Source of the DNA: Myoxocephalus aenaeus
Taxonomy: Eukaryota > Chordata > Actinopteri > Perciformes > Cottidae
Reading direction: 5' to 3'
NCBI GenBank assembly: GCA_038501785.1
Contig: JBAMJR010000004.1
Coordinates: 496,001-560,000, forward strand
Length of the DNA: 64,000 bases
Part shown: piece by piece, positions 30,734-43,588 of the stretch
Position numbering within the stretch: position 1 is the stretch's first letter
Layout of the letters: each line of letters begins with the position of its first letter
Position numbers and translations under genes: made by a program
The notes under the pieces: generated by a model
What the model saw: only the letters and a program-made list of their open reading frames with translations
What the model was told of the DNA's origin: nothing
Database searches by the model: none

Positions 30734-32297
30734 ACGCCTATTAAATGCAGACTTTAATATTTAGAATATCCTCTACATATGCCCACCAGCCATGGTCATT
30801 TAATCCAGTTGAGCCCACACATACTATCAATGTGTATCCATTCGCGTTTACTTGCTTTGAATCTGCAGTTAAGAATGTAATCATCTTCCATGAAACTACA
30901 TTGTGCTCATGAGATATCATTATTGTTAGTTGCAAACATCACAATCCATTCGTTAGTGTTGCACGGTTCATTGTTTTTGTACACCTCACACAACCTCACC
31001 TTGAGCCAGGTTGTTGCCTAATTTCAGAGTGTTTAGTCATGCTGGAGATCTCTTTCTGCTAGCTGCACACTCTTTCCGTAATGAACTGTGTACAGTCTGA
31101 AAACTGCATTTCAAGCTAACAACTGATGTCCATGTAGATTGCCACCATATGAGTAAATGCTGCTTTTGTAAACACTCTGTGCCATGCGCTTGGATGGAAA
31201 TGCATTAGGTGCAGCCATCTGTTTCCAAACCTCAGGGCAGAGGTCAGAGTGCACAACTGTTTGTGGGCACTTTGTTGTTGAGGCAAATAAAGGAAGAATT
31301 GAGGATAAATTTGGGCAACAGTGTAATGCTCTCTTAAACCTAGAACACTAACATTGAGGGATTTTTACCTGTGCAATTGTGGTTACGTAATCTTCATTGT
31401 GTTGCTTTTGTCTGAGTTGCGTGGGTCCTTGTGTAGCTTCAGGCTGCTCACTGACGTTATCGAAAGTAGGTGTGTGTGTCTCTCTGCTCCAATCCCTGTT
31501 TTTTTTAACAGCCACGTGTTCGGGTGATTTTCACCCGATTTTTTGCCTTGTTTTAGGGGTCCCCCATACCTGTTTTTCATGTCATGAGAAGTTCTATAGG
31601 GTCAAATAAAAGACGAGTATTTCAATTTACCTTGTATTGTTGTATTTTAATATATTTTGAAGTATTTTTTATCAGGTGCATTATATCGGGGAGGCTTGAG
31701 AACGTAACATAAAATAACTGAATTGTGTTAGTTTACATGGAAGTATGTTAAATTAACAACTAAATTAAAATAATGTCCTTGGATTATTAGTGATTAACAT
31801 ATACTGAATATAGCACAACAGCACAGGCAGACTGCTCCTGTTTGTACCTTTAACTCACACACACTCACTTATGTCAGTACTTTTCAATACATCGAATATG
31901 CAAATGTCTTTATGCCAGGTTATACCGTGATACCAGTATACTGCTGCAACCCTACTTTTCGTTTTTCCTGCTGGTAGATATACATGCTGGAAGTTACTGC
32001 CATCATTTTTTTCCTCAGACAGGTGACTCAGGGCGGGTTCACACCTGAATCGAACCAATGCATGGATGGTACAAATCGGTTAAATTTTCCAAATAGTCCG
32101 TTTTGCGGACAGGCAAAAGTCAAACAGGCAAAAGTCAAACAATCTCGAAATTGAACACAAAACTCATGTGGTGGAAATGTTGTTCAATTGTTGGTTATAC
32201 AGTTGGCTCCTCAACAGTTGCATTGTGTGTGACAAGAGGGTGTGGACGAAGCAAAATTGTTACATCTTTCTCATTTAGCGTCTAGCTAGTTTGAACC

Positions 32298-32337
32298 AAT
32301 CACTGGGAGCTCGCTAGCTTGCTAGCTCCCAGTGATT
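32298..32337. other. near-perfect 40-bp inverted repeat
   Basis: AATCACTGGGAGCT faces AGCTCCCAGTGATT across a 12-bp centre that is itself GCTAGC-rich. It lies in intron 1, about 420 bp before exon 2. It could form a hairpin. No known element type recognised. Confidence 0.85.
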
Positions 32338-32760
32338 GTAAGCACAATCATGCTGGGTTGTGTTTGCAGACTAGAAATAACAGCCTCATAGCTTCTTGTT
32401 ATCAGCACTATGGAATAATTATTAAAGTTGAGATTTAAACAAAAAATATTTTAAAACCAATGAAGTCTGAGTCACATTCAATCAACTGCACTCAAGAACA
32501 AGTCTAATTTATGATGAATGGTTTCAATGAAATACTACTTAAAATCTATTGGCCTTCTCATTGACCACTGATGTCTTTCCAATATGTGACTCAAACAGAC
32601 GTACTTAATGAGTTTATTTTCCTTTTGACGACCTCTTGAAGTTAAGTCAGGAGGGAATGCACGGTCATTAGGACAAGGCAAGCTTAAGTGGTGCCATGGT
32701 GTCTTTGACAAAGTGGCCTTGCTCCTAATGGGCCTCTCTTGTTTGTGCTTCTCTCACTAG

Positions 32761-32841
32761 GTTTACCTCATCAACGTCACTTACTCAGACTCCACTTCCC
32801 ATGTCATCTACAGGAGGTACAGCAAATTCTTTGAACTGCAG
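32761..32841 (+). CDS. sh3pxd2a: SH3PXD2A-like exon 2, PX domain core
   Basis: The exon is 81 bp, phase 0 to 0, between acceptor TCACTAG and donor GTATGT. It encodes 27 residues including VYLINVTYSDS and the basic IYRRYSKFFELQ. RRYSKF is the PX-family motif whose first Arg contacts the 3-phosphate of the lipid, so the lipid-binding residue is retained. INVT and SDSTS are found in the 2A paralogue and not in 2B. Confidence 0.95.
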
Positions 32842-35755
32842 GTATGTTATACTGGTAAATTAACTGAATACTTCTACTGTCACTTAATATTTGAGCAGCA
32901 TTAATATAAAACGTGATAAATTGTGTGTTGCAAAGGGCCTGTATATGTCTTAAACTATGTGAGGTAAGTTTTACCTTTTGGTAACATCTTTCTGTTCAGC
33001 TGCTAGAAGGCGGTATGCTTAGTGAAAGGTCTCATTTAAGACTACTGAAGCCGGCTTGGAAAAAGGGAAATGGGGGGGGGGGAGGAGCCAGTTAGGAGAT
33101 GCAGGAAGAAAACATCATCTCAGTCAGAATACAGCATGGGGTAAAGCTAGGCCTCAGGATATTTTAGGGATCCAGTAGCCTCAAGGGAAATTTCCACATT
33201 TCCTAAAAGCGACTCAACCACACAGGGCGGAATTGTCTATATGCAATTTGTTTGTTAGAAAAATCTACATGTAAGGAGCTCAAGCAACAGTGTGAAGGGT
33301 GTAAACCTAAATCAATGCATACCGTAGCAAGCATTTTGGTTGTTAAAGACTCTCTGGCTCTTGTCTGATAACTCTCTCTGCCAGACTGCACTCTCCAGCG
33401 CTGTGGCTCTGGTGGGCTGGCTGCATTGGAGGCAGCAGAGGAAACCCTTTGTTCTCTGGTCTCTTGCTAATAGCAGGAAAATTCTGCCCTGGTCTGTTTG
33501 ATGTAAACAGAGCTTCTCTCCTGTCTCTGTAAACACTAGTCTTGTCCATAGATCCCGGCAGCCGAGGTGTGTTTGTCTGGGCAGGGTAATCTGAAAAGCA
33601 ACAGTCTCCAGCTGTCCATACAAAATAGATAGAGATAGTGTGTTTCATTTGTCCTTACATGAACATATAGGTGAAAGATGAAGTGTTTGGAGTGAAGCAC
33701 ACTGGAATTTTCAGACAATCTACGATTATTGTTGGATTTAGCAGGTGTAAACCGGTGCTTATTTATGATTATAAAAATGACCTAATAATTACAAACAGGT
33801 ACTTTGTATATATCTGCAGAAGGGAGATGTTATATCGTAATGCAGGAACCAATCCTACAAGGCATTGGATGAAATAAGGAGTAAGTTGTGGTCAGAAAAG
33901 GGTTGGGGTAAAGAACAGTTTTGGAGGCTTGGATTTAAAGACTGAAAGGACGATGCATTCGCTTGGAAGTTTAGTTAAGCCGGCTATGCTGCATGTCTCC
34001 TTATGATTTCAATAGGGTGGAGTGTCTCTTCTCTTCTCAACGGTCTCTATTAAAATATTTGTTTGTCAAGCTTCTGCTTGTGTGTCTGCCAACTGACACC
34101 TACAATCTTTCCCCAGCCGTGCACAGCTCTCTGCCTTCGTAGCACAATTGCGTATTATATGTTCGCGAGAAGCTGAAAGAGACAAAAAATGCTTTGACAC
34201 TCTTGGCCTGACAAATGTGACCATGATCTCATCAGAGAACTATTAATTCAGAATTCAGAAAAGCCAAGTAAGGTCACAGAACAAGGAACGCCTTTTAAGC
34301 GGTGGCCAATCGTTCGTATTGTGTCCAACATCAGCTAGCACTGTACAAGCTGGTCATATAAAAAACCCTCGTCAACAACACAAAGCTTTCTTGTTTGTCT
34401 CTTGAAGACGAGGTATCCACTTTGGTCGCAGAATGAATGTCCAAAAGTGCACTCTGCTATTGTTTCAAACCTCCCCAGTGCACTAAACATACCTCATAAC
34501 TGTTCCTATGGGAAGCAATTATCATAAATTATTAGGATCTCCTTTTACCTGAATCCTTTTCATTCTTTTCTGCTGACCCAAAGTGAAGTCTTTATAATGC
34601 ATTTGCAGAGGTAAGCACATTGATTCCTTGTTTTAAAGACGGTCGTTTTCATGCCGAATATCGCTGAGCCTGAGTTCCATCAAATGTTGTTTCTGGTTGC
34701 AACGTGAGCAGTATTGCAGAGAGAAGGGAGTGAGGGCTCCCCTCCTCCACACCCTTCAACCACAGCAGACAGAGCACATGGGTCACAGCCTTCCTCAGGG
34801 GGATTGTGGAGTGTGCAAGCTGGCCTGGTTTCTTTTTGGACAGAAACGTCTCCAAAATCCCTGAGTCGTCATTATTTTTGGATTGAGGAATTGAATCGGG
34901 GTCAACCCTGTCTGCGTTATAATTTGTCTGGCCTACATTCTTGACACAAGGTGGAACTTAAACAATGTTATTTTTCTCCAGGAACTGTTGTCATTTGAGG
35001 GAAGACAAACTAACAGCTGACAATAGTCTGAAGTTAACAATTATTTAGAAGAGTTTTTTAAAGTGTCTAAATCAATGCAGCAGAAGGAGAGATATTGTCT
35101 TTTTTATTTATTCGTTGTCAAAACATGAAGCCTACTTTACCCACAATTCAACTCAACGGCTGACAGTTTGGTCTGCATTTGGGTGTCGGCTAATGTGGCC
35201 TAGAAATGAGGAGTGTGCTACAGAGCATCAATAAACTCACTTAAAAAAAAGAACTAGCTGACAGAAGTGATGTCACTTGAGGCACATTTTTAAATTTCAC
35301 GCAGCTTCATCTGGAGCCACAAAAGGTTGCATTCAACTTTTTTTCCCATAAGTAAACACACTTTGATGTGTAAAATTGTTTCCCTTTCCGAATCAATACA
35401 CCGATTATAGTCAATTAAGCCTAAGGGTAGAAGAGATGAACAGCCCAAAGATTTAAGCACAACATTTTGTTGGTACTAAAAGAGGCATGCAATGTGAGTT
35501 TATATTACTTGTTTCTTGTTTCTGCAGCTCTTGTTATTAACTTGCTTGATACATCTGAGAGTTTCTGACCAAGATAGCTGTTGCATCATAATCTTTCTGC
35601 AGCAAACAACTGTAAAGTAGATGTCAAAATACAACATGCGAACATTCCTCCACCCCCCTCCCCCCATCTGAAATTCCTCTCAGATGTTTCTTTGTCTGCT
35701 GCACAGTGCAGTGTCTCTTTGTCTGTTCCTCCCTCACTCCTGTGAGTGCCTAGAT

Positions 35756-36241
35756 CAGGGGTGTCAAACATACGGCCCGTGGGCCGGATCCGGCCCGCCA
35801 GTGGGTCCAGTCCGGCCCGCGGGATAATTGTAAAAAATTGAAGAAAAAAAATTGAAAAAAAAATTATGTGAAATTCTTTTTTTTTAACCACTGATCCTCT
35901 GATTGTAAGACATGCATGGTAACCATTGAGCCACAGACACCATTGATCATGTCACTGACTTTACTAAACATATTGCCCAACTGCGAGGGAATCTGCAGAG
36001 GAGAGCCCAGGCAGGTAAACAGTGGGCTGATGTCTGAATTGTTGGTCTTTATGTTTCTAGTTTATTGAAGAAAGACCTTAAAATAGGGTTTATCATCCAA
36101 AAACCTTCACCAATGATTTAAACAGAGAGAAATATTGTCATTATGTATGCGTTAATATGCTGTGATTTTACTGGTCCGGCCCACTTGAGGTCAAAATGGG
36201 CAGCATGCGGCCTCTTAACTAAAATGAGTTTGACACCCCTG
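35756..36241. mobile_element. hAT-type (Charlie-like) non-autonomous element, 486 bp
   Basis: The left end is CAGGGGTGTCAAACATACGG; the right end, on the complement, is CAGGGGTGTCAAACTCATTT. The flanking 8-bp duplication GCCTAGAT (35748-35755 and 36242-36249) is perfect. The GGCCCG-rich interior is typical of this very common fish family. Confidence 0.93.
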
Positions 36242-36301
36242 GCCTAGATGCTTCCATGATTATCCTCACATTTTGCAGAAGCTGCTTTTCGTCAGTATAG
36301 A

Positions 36302-36362
36302 GGTTCTCCCCCTGAAGTCCACGGTTATGTCCACATTTTTAAGGGCGTTCAGCTCCAGGTTG
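36302..36362 (-). repeat. Rex1-like LINE scrap
   Basis: About 60 bp, CTGAAGTCCACGG...GTTCAGCTCCAGGTTGT, matches the LINE at about 22574-22626. Confidence 0.6.
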
Positions 36363-38602
36363 TAAAACATGATTACATCATAGCACCTGTTACTACATAG
36401 TTTGTTTTCCCAGTGGGAACACTTGGCTGCCACAGTAGTGTATGAGACTGAAAAAAAATCAGAATCCTCTGCCTTCCTTTAGTCCTCCTAATTGCATTTG
36501 CAAGATCCCCCCCGTGCTTAGTTTAACAGTTTGATTGAAGTCCATGAGCTTCACGAGCAGTGATTGACATCTGTGTGAGAGACTCCTCGGCACTGATTGG
36601 TGGTTTTCCTTTGGACGCGGTTGAACGTTAAGGTCAGATGGAGCACTAAAAGGAAGCAGAGGGATTTTTTAGTTTGAAAGGTTTTTTGTTTCATTTACTT
36701 CTGTGAGGATATATTGACTGTTTTTTTGTTTGTTATTCAAGTTACTGATTGTAGCTTAAAAACAGCAACTCGAGTCCCTGAAATGTGAGAAATGTTTCTC
36801 CCTGTTAGAAACGACTTCCACACCTGTCCTGTAGAGCGGGGAGTGTATCAAGGCAGGTCTCCCGGGGGGTGATGTCATTATCGCCTCTGTATGAGACGCC
36901 TCTCTCTCGCCCGTGGTGATATGGCTGCATTCAGCTGGGAGGCTGATATGTACAGTATGCAGTTTGACGTGTCAGCCATACAATAATTGTCTGTCAGGAC
37001 AAAGTAAAAGGGCTGAGGGCAGAGCTCTGGTTAACCACACCTGCACACAAGCACGTCATGGTAAGATGTCTGGTCTTATTATAGTTTTATGCTCCGAAAA
37101 CAAATACAAGGCAATAATACAATTTCAAAGTAAGAGTTAAAAATTTCCAGACATCCCAGTTTTTTTTTTTTTAACAGAGCACATAATGAAGGCTTCCCTC
37201 TTCAAAAGAAACCATTTATTGTTTGCTGCTATTCGGGAGGAGGGGGGAAACGTCATGCCATAAGAGACATTAAGGGATTTTGCAAAGGCAGCAGATGAGT
37301 TCAAGAAAGGGAAGAACCACAAGCAGAGAAAACCAAACCACCCTGACACGAACAAGTCCTACAAACAACGTCTGCAGGCCCAGACATAGTGGATCCCATT
37401 TGCCTCCCCAAGCTTGGTTCTGTTTGTCCACCTGGTTCTTTTTGGCTCGGTTTAGCCCAAGATTAGTCTCCCGGTCTCCTCCTCCCAGTTAAGTGTGCTT
37501 TCGCTTGACGCTCACAGTCTTTGCTGTTTACCAGAGCACATCTGGAACAAAGCAAAGCAGAACGAACAAAGGCGGGGCTGCATCTGGATTTTGAGCTGGC
37601 TGTTACTGTGGGATGCTCTCGTGCGTTCATGGTCTTGTGATTTATTCAAAGAGGAAACCAGAAACTCTTCTTCCTGATACAGACACATACATGGACATTT
37701 GCAATGCATGTGTTTTTCAGCATTCATCAAAACAACTTCATACACCATTCACAGCACGACACCCTTTCTTTGTACACATGGGACAGATACAGACATATAC
37801 AGTATGTATAGTTTGAGTAGACACATGCTGAGACAATTACAAACTGTTACACATAGAAGGTAGTAGTTGTAAGCTGTCATCATAAGATTTGACACGGCAT
37901 GCTTTTTATCTATTTTTTAGATAAAAAGGTATAGAACCCTTTACAGCAAAATAATAATGACAAAATTATCATTCATATCATCGATAATAATGTCGCAATT
38001 GCAATATCGGTCTGGAATTCGATATTTTAAAAAATGAGTTCAGCCCTAGATGGGTGTGGTCCAAGCAAAGCTCCAGAAGTAGGGGGGTGAGCGCATTACG
38101 CTCTGGGTCCAATTTTTGCGTCGTGGCTGGTGTGATGGTCTCTTGTTTCTTTCTGTTTCACCCCATTTATCTCAATAGATAGATCCTGTAAATGGTTTAA
38201 ATTTATCAAGTGTCAACATCAAAGTGTTATCTACTTTCTTTGGCGGAACTTGCTTTTGATTTATTTATTTATTTTCAGATAATTGTGGGTGACGTAATCT
38301 TGTCCACAGCCCCAGAGATAAAAGGGAAACTGTTAACTGCTTTTCAGACGATATGTATGTGCCCCCCTCTTTGAACTCTGTATGATGTACTGTAACAAAA
38401 GGCTCGACTGTTCCTGTTTGATACCCATTTTTTGTTTCTACTCTCATCTCAGATTCCTCCACTTTCAACTTTGTCTGATAAACTTGTGGTAGATATAATT
38501 TACATTGGCATGTATTTATTATTTTTTGTGGTATCAAAAAGGCACGTTTTGCTGCACAACTCGTGTTTGTGTCACTCATTACTTTCTCCCTCACTGTTGC
38601 AG

Positions 38603-38678
38603 ATGCAAATACTCGACAAATTCCCAATCGAGGGAGGACAGAAGGACCCCAAAAAGAGGATTATTCCTTTTTTGCCAG
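38603..38678 (+). CDS. sh3pxd2a: SH3PXD2A-like exon 3, PX domain
   Basis: The exon is 76 bp with acceptor CACTGTTGCAG and donor GTGATA, phase 0 to 1. It encodes MQILDKFPIEGGQKDPKK followed by RIIPFLP and the first base of a Gly codon. This covers the proline-containing loop of the PX domain that can pack against an SH3 domain in this family. FPIEGG matches 2A, where 2B has FPMEGG. Confidence 0.95.
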
Positions 38679-38951
38679 GTGATAAACACACTGCATCATG
38701 GCATGCGCAACACTAATATCACTGTATTAATTTGAGATTCATTTAATAAACTGCAGTACTCAAGCGCCTTGTCAGTACAAGAAAAATAAGAGAGCTGTTG
38801 AGAGGCAATTAAAATGCTCCCAATCTTGGATCTTGCACCTTAATCAATTCCACACAACACAATACACCTTTTCTGAAAGTAAATGTACACTACTTATCTT
38901 TGGTTTACATGTCGGTTGGAAGATAATTTTATCCACGTCAATGCTCTACAC

Positions 38952-39718
38952 CAGGTCAAACTCATTTTCACCCTGGGCATCATCAGCATTATGTTGCCCT
39001 CAAAGGGCCGGTTGTAACTGTACCACTGTATAAACTACTCCCTAACATATTGTTAAATAACTGTCTTTCCATTTGATTATTGTTTATTCAAGTGTAAAAA
39101 TATTGCACATGCATTTATATAAATATAAAAATATAAGTAAGCAAATTTCTCTGTTATTACAACATAAATCCATTCAATTTAGGGTTAAGAAACCCACATT
39201 ACTCTATCAAAGATCAAACTTAAAAAAAACAAAAATAAAGACAAAGATCAAACACACATTATTACATTCACTTTGTTCAAAGCTTTTTTGTCATGAACGG
39301 TTTTGTATGAGGCACACCTGTCAAACATTGTGTTCCTTCATCACCAACACTGCCTCATAACACAGAAGACTTAACGGTTTGTCTCCTTGAAGCACAAACA
39401 TGTATTTACTTTACCATCTTCTTTAAATGGCCTTCCCTCTGCGTCAATCTTTCTCTTCTTGGACATTTTGGGATTATATGTCGATCTTTTTCAATTTAAT
39501 CACTTGTCTTTAGTTAAACGCCGATATGGAAACACTGCTTTCTCGTGGTAGGATGCCGTTCATTCGCGGGTCTCAAAATCAATAAACATTGTGGGAGATG
39601 TAGTCTATGGTCTCTGTATACTGTAAAGCAGCATAGCCTTTCATTTTAAATCGATCATATGCCTTTCAAGCTGGCGCAGGCCACATGAAATGACGTGGCC
39701 TTGAGTTTGACAGCTATA
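38952..39718. mobile_element. hAT-type (Charlie-like) element, first of three stacked
   Basis: The left end CAGGTCAAACTCATTTTC and the right end GAGTTTGACAGCTATA resemble worn versions of the CAGGGGTGTCAAACTC ends of the copy at 35756. The flanking 8-mers are CTCTACAC (38944-38951) and CTCTTCAC (39719-39726), with one difference. It looks older than its neighbours. Confidence 0.75.
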
Positions 39719-39726
39719 CTCTTCAC

Positions 39727-40069
39727 CAGTGATTGTCAACAACTGTGCCGCGGCACACCAGTGTGCCGTGAGAGATCGTCAGGTGTGCCGTGGGAAAATG
39801 TCCAATTTCACTTAATTGGTCCAAAAAAATATTATTTAGTTGCCGCAAATGATTTTCCATTGTTGAGCGTCTGAGCTGCAATATAGTGGCTGGCAGAGTA
39901 ATATAGAACAGGTCTGCACCTTGTTCTGCTATTAAACAAACTAAACGGCCGTATATTATTGATCTTATCTACACAGCATGTCATTTCTGGGTCGCGTCTA
40001 TAAAACTCTGCTCTGCTCTGTGTCGCGCACGCGGAGTTCCGCCCGATGCGCTACACAGGTGGGACACAG

Positions 40070-40104
<35 letters not shown>

Positions 40105-41061
40105 GCGAAAAATAAGTTGCGTGCTTTTCACAATGGGATTTGCTGCTGAAGCTATATCAGTATTTTAAGATATAAGCTCTCACTGTTAAAGCCTAACAGT
40201 TCATGTGTTTGCAGGTCAAGACAAACAGCCTGGAGCTCATCAATGACGTTTCTGACTCAGAGAGGCTCTGGAAATATTCTTCCAAAAGCCTGAAAAACAC
40301 CCTGCAGTGATAAAGCCTGCTCACTTTGTGGTCGTCATTAAAATAAATGAACACCATGTTTCCTTTAAGTCAGTATTTATCAAACTGGGAGGTATTTATT
40401 ACAGGTGTAATATCTTTATTACAGGTATTTATTACAGGTGTAATATCTGTATTACAGGTATTTATTACAGGTGTGGCGCAAGAGGAAATGCTGGTTTTAA
40501 ATGTTCACCGTCCGCCGTTAACAGGTTAGGCTTGCGCATGCGCCGATTCTTGGCATTTCGCCAAAAGCCGATCTTTATGAGATCTCAGTGAGGTCGGCTT
40601 TCTGCTGTTGTGTCTCTATCATGGAGCATGAACTGAGAGCCGTATCAAATCTACAACCCCGTTTTAAAAAGATGTGTAGAGGAAAGCAGCTCACTGCAGC
40701 CACTAATACTGATACAACGTGATGCTCACACATCTGCACTCATTCCGTTTTGTTTTGCAATAGCTTATTGTTTTCCACAATAAGATATTTAGTAGTAACT
40801 AAATATTAGTTCTTTTTGCATAACTTTATTTTCATTTTTCTAACAAAGTGATAACACTTTTGTTTTGTCTGATGGAGCAATCTGGTTTACTTGAAACACT
40901 GAATACTCTTCCATGCCAGTAGGTAGCGCAATATTGAGCTACCATATATGCTGTGTTATGCTACAATGTGACATTTTGTAACTTTTTAGGTTGTTGGTGT
41001 GCCGCGGGATTTTTTTATTGTAGAAAATGTGCCGCGGCTCAAAAAAGGTTGAAAAACACTG
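39727..41061. mobile_element. hAT-type element, second of three stacked
   Basis: The left end is CAGTGATTGTCAAC with GTGCCGCGGCAC just inside; the right end on the complement is CAGTGTTTTTCAACC with GCCGCGGCAC inside. The flanking 8-mers CTCTTCAC and CTCTACAC (41062-41069) differ at one base. Part of its interior (about 40490-40910) is the inverted complement of sequence in the next element. A (GA)n run sits at 40071-40102. At 40390-40475 a 24-30 bp unit containing TATTTATTACAGGTGT repeats about three times. Confidence 0.88.
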
Positions 41062-41069
41062 CTCTACAC

Positions 41070-42706
41070 CAGGGGCGTCTCTAGGATTTTGACACATCTG
41101 GGGCTTAGCCCAGAAGACTGAAGCAGCGAAATTTTTAGACATAGAAACACTCTCCACATACCCTACAGGTACCTGCTCTTCTGGACTGAATTGAATTGAG
41201 GCATTTCATGGTTACCAGTTAATACCAAATAGGCTAGCAATTTTCACAAACTTCCCTCAATAGCCCAGGCACAAAAATGCCCCATTCATCATGTTGAACA
41301 TACCAACAGCAACCATTCAGCAACAGTAAACATTGAGATGTTTAATGAACCATGCATCTTGTCATGTACAGTGTTTACATTGTACATTTAATGCTCTTTA
41401 CATACTCATATGTATTTATTCTTTACATATTCTTTAACATTATTTAACATAACATACTCTTTAACATAATATTTAGACATAAGATGCTAATAATGCTAAT
41501 AGTGCTCAACCAACACAAACACTTAAAGTAGTGGTTCTCAAACTTTTTCTGTAAATAACATTTTGTGATTCCATCTGCGCTTTTATAAATAACAGAATAA
41601 AGAAAATTGCAATCACTTAAAGTTTCAAGTAAATCAGATTGCTCCATCAGAATTTTTTTTTAATGTTTTAATTGCAATCACTTAGATCAATGAACAGGAA
41701 GTTGTATCTGTGCAAAAACAAATACTAATATTTAGTTACTACTAAATAGCTCATTGTGGAAAACAATAAGCTATTTATTTTTTTGCCAAACAAAACAGAA
41801 TGAGTGCAGATATGTGAGCATCAGGTTGCATCAGTATTAGTGGCTGCAGTGAGCTGCTTTCCTCTACACATCTTTTTAAAACAGGGTTGTAGATTTGATA
41901 CAATTCATGTTCAACGTTGAGATCTGTTTTCTGTTTTGAGAGGGAGACTTCTGGCAAAACGCCAAAAAATAAGGGAGTCGCGCATGCGCAAGCATAACCT
42001 GTTAACGGCGTAACCATTTACCCGAAAGTACAGGCATTTCTCCATGTATTTATTAATGACTTAGTTTTATGTCCGTGTACTTTGTACTTTTGTAATATGT
42101 GAAGCCAGCAGCTCATTGTTGGTAGAAGACACGAGCATTTTGTCTCTTTCACCTGAGCAGGAGAGCTGCTCCGGGTTCAGAGAGCTGCTCCGGTGCGAGG
42201 AGAACTCCGGTTGTTCCTCTCATGAGAGCTGCTGTTGCCATCTTCACCCTGGGAGCGTTTAAAACGCAGATATAGCGGTCTGCTTTTCAGGCGACATATT
42301 TTTCGACGCTCTCTGTCCGCTGTTGTGTGCTCAGTGCTCACCTGTGTGTGCGCGCGCACGTGTCTGTGCGCATCGCGGTGGAACTCCGCCGTGCGCGATG
42401 CAGAGGAGAGGAGAAGTGTTAACGCGACCATTTAGAGACAGAAATGACAAGCTGTGTGTAGATAAGATCAATAAAATACGTCTGTTTAGTTTGTTTAATA
42501 ACAGAACAAGGTGTAGACCTGTTCTATAGGAAAGAGAAACTTAAATGACGACTTGTATAATAGGGGGGCGCACACTGGCGCACACTGCAAGTGCGCCTGC
42601 TGCCTGACGCCGCTGTTTTGGGTGAATGACGTATTCTCTTTTTTTTTGAAAATTAATATTCGGGGCTAATTAAAGCCCCGGATGTTTTAGCCTAAGGACG
42701 CCACTG
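41070..42706. mobile_element. hAT-type element (1637 bp), third of three stacked
   Basis: The left end is CAGGGGCGTCTCTAGG and the right end on the complement is CAGTGGCGTCCTTAGG. The flanking duplication CTCTACAC at 41062-41069 and 42707-42714 is perfect. Closely related to the element at 3809-5276. No transposase frame. Confidence 0.93.
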
Positions 42707-43407
42707 CTCTACACCCTGAACCTATAAACATAGCAAAGGAAACAACCTGCTTGACATATGGGCGTAGTTTCTGCTCCTCAAACATTTCGACCTGACAAAG
42801 ATACAAACTTGATGGCATGTAGGAGGCTAGCAGAGATGGATTTGTCTAATGTAATAAATTAATTGTGGGCCAGAGCAGAGGAGAGCACTGAAGAGGTCCT
42901 TTTGTTAGACAAGCTGTACTGCTCAAGTCTGAGCAGTGCTGTTTAGATCTCTCTGTAAGCCCAACACGAGATGAACTGTATTCCCTGACACATATCAAAC
43001 AGCATGCACAACTTACTGTTTAGTGCTACTTGTGTATGTATACTATATAGAAGTCACTCTACTAAGAGTTATAATGTGAGGATGAGTAATGTTTTGCTAC
43101 TGCTGGCATCAATTAATGGGTAAGAAGACCCTTTGGGGTTCTTCTGCTTTTAGAATCAAGCCTGTCGTTTTAAAGATTTAAAACATGCATGTAATGTATG
43201 CTACTGTTTCTTTAGTATTTCTCATCAAAGGAAAACACACTTACTTCCGACAGCTGGACTTCACGCTTACAACACATGAATTGGTTATTGGGCTAAGATA
43301 CAGCCTCTGTGTGTAAACATCACATCTCCTGAAAGGCTCTACTAAATGCTGGTGTTTTTTATTCATATTCATTCAAATATATTTCCCGCATTTCAATATA
43401 ACAAATT

Positions 43408-43410
<3 letters not shown>

Positions 43411-43474
<64 letters not shown>
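43411..43474. repeat. (AT)n array, about 32 units
   Basis: An uninterrupted AT dinucleotide run of 64 bp in intron 3, about 340 bp before exon 4. Confidence 0.95.
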
Positions 43475-43476
<2 letters not shown>

Positions 43477-43588
43477 ACATATCCACACACGCGCATACAT
43501 ACATATATTTATAATGGAACTCCGATGACGTGCTGTTCTTTGTATTTTTTATAATTGCATAACAAGTAGCAAGCCTATTAAAAAGTAT

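Larger units (their letters stand above)
17977..32760 (+). other. intron 1 of sh3pxd2a-like gene
   Basis: The intron begins GTGAGT and ends CTCTCACTAG. It contains the locally repeated b3gnt3-like block, a Rex1-like LINE, two hAT elements and several simple arrays, listed separately. 30740-32760 shows no gene; it has only a short perfect hairpin at 32298-32337 and AT-rich sequence. Confidence 0.85.
32842..38602 (+). other. intron 2
   Basis: Begins GTATGT and ends CACTGTTGCAG. Apart from the hAT element 35756-36241, a LINE scrap at 36302-36362 and a G-run near 33072, I see no gene or element in it. Confidence 0.85.

Noticed and set aside
31345..31610. Possible piggyBac-type remnant starting TTAAACCTAGAACACTAAC
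   Set aside because: The left end resembles a known type and the interior has GGGTGATTTTCACCCG, but no matching right end or second TTAA was found.
33203..33648. Overlapping minus-strand frames of about 100 codons in intron 2
   Set aside because: No recognisable domain, several mutually overlapping frames, and no splice support; ordinary for intronic sequence of this length.
37977..38040. Possible short inverted-repeat element around ATCGATAATAATGTCGCAATTGC
   Set aside because: Only scattered short palindromic words; no paired ends or target duplication.
38265..38627. 120-codon minus-strand frame overlapping exon 3
   Set aside because: It is antisense to a well-supported coding exon and shows no family resemblance.
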